A stretch of DNA of 64,000 nt from Ichthyophis bannanicus. Taxonomy: Eukaryota > Chordata > Amphibia > Gymnophiona > Ichthyophiidae. The notes under the pieces were generated by a model. That model ran no database searches, was not told where the DNA came from, and saw nothing but the letters and a program-made list of their open reading frames with translations. The stretch is taken from positions 902,441,309 to 902,505,308 of the forward strand of contig CM066035.1 in the NCBI GenBank assembly GCA_033557465.1, read 5' to 3'. This document shows, one piece after another, positions 1 through 10,577 of this stretch (position 1 is its first letter; each line of letters opens with the position of its first letter). The translations under genes and the position numbers were made by a program.

Positions 1-989
1 CTTAACCAAGAAGTAGCCTTTTAGAAAATTCAAACATAATAATTTGCCATCTTTTATAGTATAGAAATTAATTTTGGTCACAGAATAAAATGTCTTATAA
101 TTGTCATTTTTTAGAATTACCATATTTAAAATGGGGATTGATTGTTGGAAAAGCTTGTGACCCTAATGATGTATAAGAAATGCTTTTAAATGCCTGTGAA
201 TGTAGTTCTGTGCATAACCTATTAATGGAGTTGAGCAAAGCAACACACGTTTTATATTTTTTTCTCTTGTCCGTTTCCTTCTGTTCGTTTGGGTTTCTAG
301 ATCTGTAAGAATTGACGTCCTTTTGGCTTCAGTGTCAGGGTTTTTAATTTGCAAATATTGTGAGTTCCTCCACCAATTTTATATACCCTTTCCAGCTTTT
401 TACCCCTTCTCACTCATGACCAGACTGTAGCTCCCTCTGGAACCCAGTACACATGTATCAAACTCACATTGAGAGCAGCACTACTGCTGAGACGCCTGTC
501 TGACCTCTAAATTATTTTCAAGATTTTTTTTTTTCGTGTGCCTTTTGGAAGAAAATACAGCCTATTTAGAGCCATTTTTAATGATTTATTTTTCATTTTG
601 TGCTTTTTGCAAAACTTATGAGCCCTTTTTAATAGCTTCAAATAGAAGCATATTTATACAGCTTATTATTTATTGCTGGTTGTCCTTTCTGGAAACACTT
701 TATGTGAAAAAACTTTTCCAAAACAAATTAGTTCTGAAAAATGCTCTCCCATTTTATAAAACACATCAGATGAGACAAAGGTATATGTAGTTTAAAACTA
801 CAAGTAGGTAGCTTTCTCTGCTTTGTAACCGTATTAGGGTTTTTTTAAATAGGTAGGGCTTCTGATTCTAGTTGCTTTTAAATATAATTTTTGATGCTTA
901 TTTTTCAGGCAATTAAGTGATTTGGATGGGTAAGAAAAATAGGGGTTTATCGGGGGGGGGGGGGGGGGGGTTTCCATGATAAAATGATA
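1..989. other. Unassigned AT-rich flank, no gene seen
   Basis: No convincing coding sequence, RNA gene or recognised repeat is visible. The stretch is AT-rich, with short open frames that lack domain signatures. A pure G run of about 18 bases lies at 953-970, just before the left end of the first DIRS element. It is probably intron or intergenic DNA of the host. Confidence 0.5.
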
Positions 990-1165
990 ATCTCCAACAG
1001 ACAGGAATGTAGTCATCACATATGAGTATCGTCGGTACCAACGGAGCCTGCGTGGGAACGCTCCCCAGCGTCCAATCAGAAAGCTTTTGGGAGCATCCCA
1101 CAGCGCCTGCGTGCTGCCTTCCTGCCTTTCCCAACTGCCTCTCTCCAGTTCTTCTTTTTCTGCGG
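990..1165 (+). repeat. D1 left inverted terminal repeat
   Basis: Positions 1011-1160 are the near-exact reverse complement of about 11862-12010 at the right end. The repeat carries the KpnI-like core GGTACC at about 1034-1039 (imperfect palindrome CGTCGGTACCAACG) and a conserved AAAGCTTTTGGGAGC block. It starts ATCTCC, as do the other K-type copies. Confidence 0.85.
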
Positions 1166-1371
1166 AGCCAGCAGGTCGTGTTCCTGTCACCGCAGAAGAA
1201 TTCCTTTTTTCTTTCTTTCTTTCTGTGGTCGCGTCTGCCTTCTTTGACGCTCTACCGGTACCGCCGGTCTTTCTTTTCTTATTTCTGTTAAAAAAAAAAA
1301 AATAAAAAAAATTTCTCTTCTTCAGTTGCACGCGCCTTTTTGGGCCTTAGGCCCAAAACATTTTCCTTAAC

Positions 1372-2968
1372 ATGGAAAAACCTGCCTCAGGTTTTAAAAA
1401 GTGCACCAAGTGTGGAGGTACCATCACCGTCACTGACACCCAAAACTGCCCTCGAGGATTCTGCACCGGCAAAATTACCCCGGCGGGAGGCTTCGGCTTC
1501 CAAAGCATTATCGGGGTTCCAGGATGTTCTCGATGGCTCGGCCGCGACAGATCTCCTGGTGCCATGCTCTGGGGTACCGGCGGTCTCCTCCGGTACCGAC
1601 ATCCAGGCATTGGCGGCATCGATAGACCAGAGAGTTCTGACTATGGAACGCAGTCTGGCGGCTCTCCTTGCGGCATCGACGCCCTTGGTACCGCAACAGA
1701 CAACTCCACAGGTACCGGCACCGGTATCGGTACTGGTACTGATAGCATCGGCATCAGTGTCTGCTCTGCCGGTACCCTGTCCTCCGATGCCTTCCGGTAC
1801 AGATTCTCCGGTACCACTTATTCCTGGTACCGACCTTGGTCTGTACGGGTATCGGGCTCTGCAAGAGCATCCGGACAGACGATACTTCGAGTCCTCAGAA
1901 GAATCTGAGGATTCTGAAAGTTCTGTCAATGCAGCGATGCTTCTTCCAGAGGAGTCCTCCTCCCCTAAACGCAGGATGTCTCCTCCAGAGGATATGTCCT
2001 TCCAAGACTTCATCAGGGAGGTGGCTCGGGGCCTGTCCATTACTGTGGCCCCTGAAACAGAGCCAAGGGCCAAGGAGTTTGAAATTCTACAATATCCCAA
2101 AACTCCTAAGGAGGCAGCTACCTTTCCCATTCATGAGATTTTATATGATCTCATGTTGAGGATGTGGGAAACACCTTTTACCACCTCTCCTCATTCTCGT
2201 AGATTGGATACTATGTATCAAGTCCCTCCTTGTCCTGGATTTCATAAGACTCAGCTTCCTCACCACTCTATTGTGGTGGAGTCAGCTATGAGAAGGATCA
2301 GAAGTGCAAAAAGGCATGCCTCTAATCCTCCAGGACGTGAGTGCAGAACCCTGGATGCTTTTGGACGTAGAGTCTTCCAAGCTTCCATGCTTTCTGCCAA
2401 GATCAGTTCCTATAGTCTCTACATGGGAATGTTCCTAAAGGAGGTCACAGATAATTTACAGACTTTAAGTCCTTTCATTTCTGAGGATAAAAGACAGGAC
2501 TTTCTCACGTGGGTCAAAAATGCCCAAGATGTTTCTAAATTTTCCAACCGTGCAGCCTTTGACTGCTTTGAGTGTATAAGCAGAATCTCGGCTATCACCA
2601 TAGGTGCACGTAGAATTGCTTGGCTCCAGGCATCTGATCTAGAGCTATGGGTACAAGACAAATTGGAAAATATCCCTTGTACTGGTGAGAACCTGTTTGG
2701 TAAAGATTGGCAGGAAAAAGCCAATGAAATGGATGCTGAAAATTCCACCTTGGATAGACTATCCAAGTCCACTGCTGATCCTGTTAGAAGGAAATTGTTC
2801 AAGAAACCATCTTTTTCTAAAAAGAAACGTTTTTATCCTGCTTATGTTCAGCAGGCATCTTCTGCAGGTCAGCTTTCAAGGAAACTTCAGCAACCACCCA
2901 AACAGAAGAAAGCAAAGGCTGCTAGGCCTCCACTGGCCCAGCAGCCTCAGCCTCCTCAGGGCCTTTGA
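1372..2968 (+). pseudogene. D1 gag-like ORF1 (internal deletion)
   Basis: ORF1 of the DIRS element, the presumed nucleocapsid/structural protein. The ATG at 1372 begins MEKPASGFKKCTKCGG, the start shared with D7. After the first CxxC pair a deletion of roughly 240 bp relative to D7 removes the second CxxC, the GPDH block and the Ser/Arg-rich segment, and shifts the frame. From about 1450 the frame is open to a stop at 2968. The C-terminal half keeps the blocks shared by all copies: LPHHSIVVESAMRR, TLDAFGR, IGARRIAWLQASDLE and CTGENLFGKDW, then a Lys/Gln/Pro-rich tail. The middle is rich in GGTACC hexamers. It overlaps the following RT frame. Confidence 0.8.
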
Positions 2969-4893
2969 CTTTCAGCTAGAGAACTTAGCCTTTCTGGTTC
3001 TGGAGGGACCAGAACCTTCCACCATTCCAGGAAGGTTATGTCATTTTGCCCCCAGATGGGGGCAAATAACAGCAGAGCATTGGACACTCTCCATCATAAA
3101 GGAGGGGTACAAGCTTCATTTTTCAAGCATGCCCCCTCACACAATAGTGAAGCAGTTCAATTCTCCGACCTCTCTCATCAACCTGTTAGGTCAGGAGGTG
3201 GCTATCCTTCTTGCCCAAGGGGCAATAGAAGAAGTACCTCTTCATCAACAGGGCACAGGGTTCTATTCCCCTTATTTTCTTATTCCAAAGAAAACAGGGG
3301 GTTACAGGCCTATCTTAGATCTCAGAGAATTGAACAAATTCCTTGTCAAGGAGAAATTCAAGATGATTTCTCTCGGAGCTCTGTTACCATACCTTCAGAG
3401 TCAGGATTGGCTTTGTTCTCTAGATCTCAAGGATGCATACACCCATGGCCTCATCCATCCAACCCACAGAAGGTTCCTTCAATTCCTTTTTCAAGGAAAG
3501 CACTACCAATACAGGGTGCTTCCTTTTGGTCTGGCCTCGACACCAAGGGTGTTCACGAAATGCATGGCTGTTGTAGCAGCATTTCTCCGCACTCTAGGGA
3601 TATTTGTCTTCCCTTACTTGGACGACTGGCTCATCCGAGCTCCAACACAGTCAGAGGCCAGGACTTCTCTGTCCTGCACAATGCGTATCCTTCAGTATTT
3701 AGGGCTGGTAATAAACATCCCAAAATCCAGTCTAACTCCCACTCAGTCTTTAGAGTTCATAGGAGCTTTCCTGGATACCACAAGGGCAAGGGCCTATCTC
3801 CCCCAGGCCCGTTGCCTTCACTTGGTGCAGTTAGCTTCTCAAGCAGTGCTAAAGCCTCATCTAACTGCTCGAGAAATGAACGCAACTACTAGGCCACATG
3901 GCATCCACCGTGCATGTGGTTCCATATGCTCACCTCCACATGAGGGCAGCTCAGTGGACTTTATCCACCCAGTGGACCCAGGCATCAGGGTGCCTGTCAG
4001 ACAAAATAGCAAACACAAGTCGCCTCATTTTGTCCCTCCAGTGGTGGAAGTCCACTCAAAACCTGTTGCTGTGGTTCCCCTTTTAGCAACCCTTACCCCA
4101 AGCAATTCTCACAACAGATGCTTCTCCAATGGGTTGGGGAGCTCATCTGCAAGACCTCTCCACCCAGGGCACCTGGTCTCCACAAGAGATTTGTCTACAT
4201 ATCAATCTCTTGGAACTCAGAGCAATCTTTCTTGCTCTGCGAGTGTTCCACTCCCTGCTCAGCTACAAGACAGTCCTCATTCATATGGACAATCAAGTAG
4301 CCATGTTCTATGTGAACAAGCAGGGGGGAACGGGCTCTCTGTCGCTTTGCAACAAAGCTTTGCGACTATGGGCTCTTGCCAGAGAGCATCAGATTCATCT
4401 TCTGGCAGTGTATCTTCCAGGCATTCAAAACTCTTGGGCGGACAGACTCAGTCAAGTTCTGTTTCCACACGAGTGGTCTCTGCATGCAGACCAGGTGACC
4501 AGGATATTTCAACTTTGGGGAACCCCGGACATAGACCTCTTTGCAAGTCCGTGAAATATCAGACTTCCCCGGTTCTGTTCCAGAACTCCGGCTCAGGGGG
4601 CTCAAGCCAGGGATGCTTTCCTCCTTTACTGGGGTCAAAACGTCCTGTATGCCTTTCCACCCATTCCCCTAATTCCCAAAACCCTGTTCAAGCTTCAGAG
4701 AGTCAGAGGCCATATGATTCTCATAGCACCACATTGGCCACGGCAAGTGTGGTACCCTCTGCTTCTACATCTCTCTCAAGCTCCCTCCCTGGAGTTAGGG
4801 TCTGCTCCAGATCTCCTATCTCAGGAGGACGGAATGTTATGGCATCCCAATCCTCAGTCTCTGCATCTCAGGGCTTGGTTGCTGAAGGCCTAG
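2955..4893 (+). pseudogene. D1 reverse transcriptase-RNase H-methyltransferase-like ORF (frameshifted)
   Basis: The polyprotein for cDNA synthesis. RT blocks are clear: FLIPKKTGGYRPILDLRELN, SLDLKDAYTH, LPFGLAS and the catalytic YLDDW at about 3615-3629. A one-base insertion at about 3877 (in AREM...) shifts the frame. RNase H follows in the new frame, with LTTDAS, LELRAIFLAL, DNQVAMFYVNKQGG and LPGIQNSWADRLS. The region starting DIDLFASP matches the methyltransferase-like domain of DIRS elements, with a further frame break near 4550. The frame ends at a stop just upstream of YR. RT motif order and the YLDDW box support the assignment strongly. The MT label rests on position and family knowledge. 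Confidence 0.85.
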
Positions 4894-4936
4894 ATCTCCA
4901 AGTTCTTAATCTTTCTCAACAAGTGAAAGATGTTCT

Positions 4937-5066
4937 TTCCTTCTCGTTTCTCCGGGCCAGTCCAGGGAACGATAGGGTTGTCAATCCACTTCAGCAGCTG
5001 AGGACTGTAAACCAAAAGTTTTGCTAACAGCTTAAGCCACTCCCCCTTGCTGCACTGCTCCAGTCT
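4937..5066 (+). repeat. D2 left inverted terminal repeat
   Basis: The core from CTCCGGGCCAGTCCAGGG to CTCCAGTCT is repeated inverted at 10415-10540. The outermost bases differ between left and right ends, as expected for DIRS termini. Positions 4937-4977 are exactly complementary to 10021-10061 in the ICR. Confidence 0.9.
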
Positions 5067-5602
5067 TACAGTCCTCAGCAGCTGAACTGGACGTAGGTTC
5101 TGTGCCTCTCCCTACTAAAAGATTGGATAGTTCTGTTGAGGAGGATAATTTCTTAGCAGATTGGCTCTGGCTGAGCTAAGACTATGCTATATTTCCCTAA
5201 CAAAGCTTCTCTGATCTGATTACATGTAGCCAGGAGAGCCGGGGCCACTGATAGAAGCAGCATGAGAGGCAGAGCCTGCCTCGCATTAGCCGGGCTCTGT
5301 GGCTTTAAGGTGGTTTGGCCTGGAAGCCCCAGGATCCACCCGTCCTTGCAATGAGTTGGGTTCTCCGTTTCCCGCTAGCTGCGGAGGCACGAAAGCGAGC
5401 ACTACTCTCAGGTACGGGGCATCTGTAGTACAGCAGATTACGTTGCTGGCTTAGTTTTTCATGACGGGGTTTCCTTGTAGGGCATAGTCTCAGTGGCAGC
5501 GTGTTCGGGGGTGGATGGCTGGTCGGCAGTTCGCGATTCTTGTCAGCGGTGGTTTCGTTTGGCGGCTAGCGGTTCCTGCCTCCTTTATTTAGGCGGTTTC
5601 AC
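5067..5602 (+). promoter_or_regulatory. D2 5' leader, no ORF
   Basis: About 530 bp between the terminal repeat and gag. It is GC-richer than the flanks and has no coding signature. In DIRS elements this interval should hold the internal promoter and leader, but no specific promoter motif is claimed here. Confidence 0.35.
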
Positions 5603-7082
5603 ATGTTTTCACTATTAGGTATGGAAAGCAAGTCGGGGTTTAAAGATGGGGACAAGCCACAGGTTGCCTCAGAAAAGGCGGAAACGGTGGCCATTTTGGG
5701 GGAGCCGGCCGTTTCTCCCGTGGCTCAGACTAAACATGTTAAAAGGAAATCCAAAGTGCATACGGATTCCCCTGCACCGGTAAACACTGCACCAACCTTT
5801 TCTGAGGCTCAGGAAGAGGTTTCTTCGTTATTTTCGCCCGACTTTATTTTGGCTTTGCATAAGGCCTATTTGCTAAAGGCATCACAGGTACTTAGTCCCT
5901 CACTAGCTGCTTCTGGTGGGGATAGTTTGAAACCTGAAGGGGCTGCAGTGGATCCGGGGGAGGGTCCTTCCCAGAAGATGGCCTCAGTAGGAGCTGGATT
6001 AAACAGCGCAGAACCGCAGATCTCGATACCTCCGGGATTGGAGAATGGTGAAATCATCTCAGAGGCAGGTATTGACTCTTGGCCCATAGAGCTTGAGGAA
6101 GGCGAACTGGCTCCGGGCGAGGACCCTAATGTCTTTAGGGTTTTCCGTAAAGAGGAGCTGGGGGCTCTTATTACGCTGTCCTTAGCTGCTCTGAATATTG
6201 TTATGCCCTCGGTGCCACAGGAGCCGTTAGAGGATCCCTTGTTGCAGGGATTTAAAACAGAACAGCGCTGTTTTCCAGTTCACCGCGTGCTAAAGCAGAT
6301 GGTGGAGTCTGAGTGGGAGTTCCCGGAGGCTACGCTTAGGGGTGCTCGCGCTCTGGGTTATCTATACCCGATTCCACTGGAGGAGAGAGACTTATTAAAA
6401 ATGCCTAAGGTGGATGCCTTAGTCTCAGCGGTGACAAAGAAGACGATGATACCCGTAGAAGGGGAAGCTGCGTTTAAGGACCTGCAAGATCGTAAGCTTG
6501 AGGTGCTATTGAAGCAGGCCTTTGACTCTAGTGCACTAGCTTTGCAGACATCCATTTGTGGAGCATATGTGTCCAGAGCTTCGATCCGTTGGCTCCAAGG
6601 GGAGTCGGCTGTGGAGTCGCCGGAGGGTTCGTCCACTGACGGAGCTAAGTTGGAGTCGGCTACAGCTTACCTCGCGAATGCTTTCTATGACTTGGTTAGA
6701 ATCTCCGCAAAGTCCATGGCTTCGGTGATTGCGATCAGGCGTTTCCTTTGGCTAAGGAACTGAGCAGCTGACGCTTCTTCAAAGTCAAGGCTCAGCAAGC
6801 TCCCCTACAAAGGCAAGCTGCTTTTTGGGGAAACCTGGGAAAAGATAGTTAAAGATCTTGGGGACTCTAAGGGGGTCGTTTGCTGGAGGACTGTCATAAG
6901 ACGCCTAGAGCGAGCATGGTGCCTAAGGGGCAAGATCGAGATTCTCGCCGGTTCAGGGGGCACGCTTTGCTCCCTATCCGAAGCCTCGTTTCGGTCCTCG
7001 TAATCAATCCTTTCGGGGGGCTAGGGGCTTCGGCAGAGGTTATTTCAATGCTCAGCAGGGTGCAGCAAAGAAACCTCAATAA
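5603..7082 (+). pseudogene. D2 gag-like ORF1 (nonsense plus frameshift)
   Basis: The frame from 5603 is open for 386 codons and stops at TGA 6761-6763. Coding character continues beyond it (AADASSKSRLSKLPYKGKLLFGE), so the stop probably replaced a Trp codon. A later frameshift leads to an Arg/Gly/Phe-rich tail (GARGFGRGYF) ending at TAA 7080-7082. The N-terminal third is acidic and Pro/Ser-rich. No zinc-finger-like CxxC pair is present, unlike the other families in the window. The KGKLLFGE segment resembles in position the TGENLFGKDW block of the others. Function is inferred from element position only. Confidence 0.65.
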
Positions 7083-7098
7083 AGGTCCACTGGTCTAG

Positions 7099-8964
7099 GT
7101 GGGGAGACCTGTAGGGGGTCGCTTACAGGGATTTCTCTCTGCCTGTACCGCATTTACGTCGGACCAATGGGTGCTAGAAATAATTCGAGAGGGGTATGCG
7201 TTGGAGTTTGCACACCCGTTACGAGAAGCCTTCATGGTGTCTCCCGGGGGAACAGGACAGAAAAGGCAGGCTGTAGATGATACGCTTCAGTGGTTCTTAC
7301 AGCTGCAGGCGGTAGTACCGGTACTCCAAGACCAGTGCGGACTAGGTCGATACTCGATTTATTTCGTAGTTCCCAAGAAAGAGGGTTCTTTTCGTCCCCG
7401 TTCTCGATCTCAAGCATGTCAATCGCTCATTAAAGATAACGCATTTTCGGATGGAAACGCTCAGGTCCGTTATTCGGGCAGTGCGACAAGTGGAATTCTT
7501 CTCGTCCATAGATCTCACGGAAGCTTATCTGCACATTCCAATCAGAGCAGATCATCAGCGTTTTTTGAGGTTTGCGGTGCCCAGGGGCCATTTTCAGTTT
7601 TGAGCATTGCCGTTCGGCTTAGCAACGGCTCCTCGGACATTCAGCAAGGTTATGGTAGTAGTAGCAGCGTCATTGCGCAAGGAAGGTATTCGAGTGCACC
7701 CTTATCTAGACGATTGGTTGATCAGAGCAGCGTCTCTTCCGGATGCGGTAGCAGCAACTGCTCGAGTGGTACAGGTCCTCGAGCAACTCGGTTGGGTAGT
7801 CAACCATTCGAAAAGTCAGCTGCACCCGAGTTATCAGCTTACTTACCTAGGAGCATTGTTCGACACGAAAGTGGGGTCGGTGTGTCTACCCGAGAACAGG
7901 GTGTTGAAGATCTTGCATCAGGTGCAGGCCTTCTTGAAACAGACGGCTCCGTCGGCATGGCGATACCTGCAGCTCTTGGGATCCATGGCGGCGACTCTGG
8001 AGCTGGTTCCATGGGCCAGGGCGCATATGAGACCTCTGCAACAAGCCTTACTGTCCAGGTGGTCTCCTCAGCTTCAGCCTCTCTCTCAAAGGTTGGTTTG
8101 TCCAGAGATGGTGCGGCTCAGCCTGCAGTGGTGGTTAGACGCCAATCATCTACGAGCAGGTGTTCCGTTGGAAGATCCAAGTTGCGTGTTGCTCACCACA
8201 GACGCCAGCTTATCAGGCTGAGGAGCTCATTGTCAGGCCCACATGGCACAGGGGCTATGGTCTGTGCCGGAAAGCTCTTGGTCGATCAATATGTTGGAGC
8301 TCAGAGCGGTACGTCTCGCACTACAGCACTTCCAGCCCTTGATCGAGGACAGAGCGGTCTGAGTTTTCTCCGACAATGCGGCGACGGTCTCATATCAATT
8401 GGCAGGGCCGCCTTGCTGGAGGAGAGTCAACAGCTAATGAGCTGGGCGGAAAGTCATCTGGCCTTGTCGGCGGCTCATGTGGCAGGGAAAGACAATGTAC
8501 AGGTGGATTTTCTCAGTCGAAATCTTCTAGATCCTGGAGAGTGGGAACTGAATGCAGCGGTATTTCATGGCCTTACCCAGCGCTGGGGGCAACCGGCGAT
8601 GGATCTGATGGCTACTCTTTCCAGTGCCAAGGCATCTCGTTTTTACAGCAGACGCAGGGAACGCATGTCGGAGGGTCTCATTGCTCTCGTTCAGGTCTGG
8701 CCGGAGGATCTCCTGCTGTATGTATTCCCTCCATGGCCTATGATCGGTCGTGTAGTTCAACGCATTGCGAACCACAGGGGGAGAGTAATTCTCATCGCAC
8801 CGGATTGGCCCAGGAGGCCGTGGTATGCGGATCTGGTTCGGCTTCTGGTGGATTCTCCGTGGCGGCTACCGGTCCGTTGCAACCTGTTGAATCAAGGTCC
8901 GATTTTAATGCCTCAGGTGGATCGCTTCTTGCTTACAGCTTGGCTCTTGAAAGGGAAAGGCTGA
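7099..8964 (+). pseudogene. D2 RT-RNase H-methyltransferase-like ORF (two frame breaks)
   Basis: The frame from 7099 begins with the region preceding RT (DQWVLEIIREGYALEF) and GRYSIYFVVPKKEGSFRP. A frameshift near 7405 moves RT into the +2 frame, where LPFGLATAPRTFSKV and the catalytic PYLDDWLIR (about 7703-7735) lie, then HSKSQLHPSYQLTYLGALFD and the RNase H start LTTDASLSG. The original frame resumes by about 8420 with LSAAHVAGKDNVQVDFLSR (end of RNase H), then the MT-like segment with LLLYVFPPWPMIGRVVQR and VILIAPDWPRRPWY, and stops at 8964. A few point lesions separate it from an open frame. Confidence 0.85.
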
Positions 8965-10100
8965 GGCGCAAGGGGTACTCTGCTTCAGTGATAGCTACCA
9001 TGCTGAGTTCGAGAAGAAGGTCTACTTCGTTGGCCTATGTCCGCATCTGGTGCGTGTTCGAAACTTGGTGTTCAAAGCGTAGCATTCGTCCATTTTCGGC
9101 GGCGGTCTCCCACATCTTATCGTTCCTGCAGAGCGGTCTAGATAAGGGGTTGGCGCTGAACACGCTCAAAGTTCATTTAGCGGCCTTAGCCTGCTATAGA
9201 GGGTCAGTGCGCGGTCATTGATTAACTGCGCATGGAGATATCCGACGCTTTTTCCGGGCGGCTGGAATTCTCAAGCCTCCGTTAGGCCAGGTAGTACCGG
9301 CTTGGGATTTGAACATCGTTCTGGAGGCTTTAACGCAACCTCCGTTTACGTCGACGTTGTCAGGAGGGTTGAAGGAATTATCCTGGAAAACGGCGTTTCT
9401 GGTCGCTCTGTGTTCAGCGAGAAGAATTTCAGATTTGCAAGCACTGTCGTGTAGAGAGCCTTACCTACAGTTTTTGGCGGAAAAGGTGATTTTGCGTCCG
9501 GTACCCTCTTCTCTTCCTAAAGTAGTTTCTGCTTTTCATATACATCAGTCTGGATCGTTGCCGGTGTTTTCAAACCTCACGGGCTCTCTGATGGATGGTG
9601 CACTCAAAAGCTTGGATCTTGGCAGAGTGTTGAAGAAATACCTCAAAGCCACTAAGATTTGTCGTAAATCAGATAGATTGTTTGTTCTTTTCGGAGGGCC
9701 ACGTAAAGGAATGGCGGCATTGAAAGCGACCATTTCCAGATGGATAAAGCAGGTCATAGTATCGGCGTATGAGGCCAGGGGAAGGTCGTCCCCCGAGGGT
9801 CTCAAAGGGCATTCTACATAGGGTCAGGCAGCGTCCTGGGCAGAATATGCTGCAGTTCCTCCTGTGGATATTTGTAGAGCCGCCACCTGGTCTTCGTTGC
9901 ATACTTTTACGAGACACTACAGGTTGGATGTTCAGGCCAGGGAGGATGCAAAGGTTGGAGCGCTGCTATTATCGCAGGGCTCGCCGGTCCCTCCCAACTT
10001 TAGGTACTGCTTTGGTACTGCCCTATCGTTCCCTGGACTGGCCCGGAGAAACGAGAAGGAAGGAGAAATTAGACCTTACCTGCTAATTGTCCTTCCTTGA
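8940..10100 (+). pseudogene. D2 tyrosine recombinase (nonsense at catalytic Arg)
   Basis: The YR lies in one frame from about 8940 to 10100 with stops near 9221 and at 9819-9821. Box I is intact: FLVALCSARRISDLQAL, with Arg before xxDL. In box II the His is present (GHST) but the next codon, where every other copy has the catalytic Arg of HxxR, is TAG. The distal DICRAATWSSLHTFTRHYRLD carries the Trp/His position and the presumed Tyr nucleophile. The 3' end of the frame runs into the ICR, so the last 30 or so codons are translated terminal-repeat complement. Confidence 0.85.
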
Positions 10101-10123
10101 GTTTTCTCCGGGCCAGTCCAGGG
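10021..10123 (+). repeat. D2 internal complementary region
   Basis: Positions 10021-10061 are the exact reverse complement of the left end 4937-4977. Positions 10060-10123 are the reverse complement of the right end 10514-10577 with one mismatch. The two halves overlap by exactly two bases, the same TT seen at both insertion edges. This is the diagnostic DIRS1-type template that allows both ends to be completed and joined into a circle. Confidence 0.95.
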
Positions 10124-10414
10124 CCCACCCAGATTTGTTTTTACCTATGCTCAGCTAAGATGTTTTTGGGTAAAGCACGCTACATATCCCGGGGTCCTAC
10201 ATGACTTTTAAGAGCGGGGCTTCGGGTTGGCGTGGATTTTGGGGCTCCCTCGAGTTGGCCACGACGGGGGATTTAAAAAAAAAAAAAAAAATTTGCGGTC
10301 AGTTTCTTAGTGCATCAGGGTTTTTTTTGCCCTGGGAAATGTGCATAGTTCTCAGTATTTGGGTTTTTAATTTTCTAGTTTCACAGTTAAATTATTAGCT
10401 GCTTTGGCAATAGG

Positions 10415-10577
10415 AGACTGGAGCAGTGCAGCAAGGGGGAGTGGCTTAAGCTGTTAGCAAAACCTTTGGTTTACAGTCCTCAGCTGCTGAAGGGGATTGA
10501 CAACCCTATCGTTCCCTGGACTGGCCCGGAGAAAACTCAAGGAAAGACAATTAGCAGGTAAGGTCTAATTTCTCCTT
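10415..10577 (+). repeat. D2 right inverted terminal repeat
   Basis: The inverted partner of 4937-5066 across the core that starts AGACTGGAGCAG. The outer 37 or so bases are specific to the right end and are represented in the ICR. Between the ICR and this repeat (10124-10414) there is no gene, only a short poly-A run near 10275. Confidence 0.9.

Larger units (their letters stand above)
4937..10577 (+). mobile_element. D2: complete DIRS element of a different family (B-type), nested in D1
   Basis: A 5.6-kb DIRS element lies inside the D1 YR gene. It has its own inverted ends (4937-5066 and 10415-10577), gag, RT-RH-MT, YR and an internal complementary region (10021-10123). Both edges share the dinucleotide TT (4937-4938 and 10576-10577). 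Deleting the element and one TT recreates the uninterrupted D1 sequence as seen in D7. The coding sequences are clearly diverged from the K- and C-types, for example HPYLDDWLIR with a different flanking context, and gag has no N-terminal CxxC motif. Confidence 0.92.

Noticed and set aside
536..790. 84-codon open frame in the left flank
   Set aside because: AT-rich composition, no domain, no splice or start context, and no sign of conservation that can be judged here.
1387..2130. 247-codon antisense frame through D1 gag
   Set aside because: It mirrors the GGTACC-rich gag codons, which read open on both strands because the hexamer is palindromic. No independent signature.
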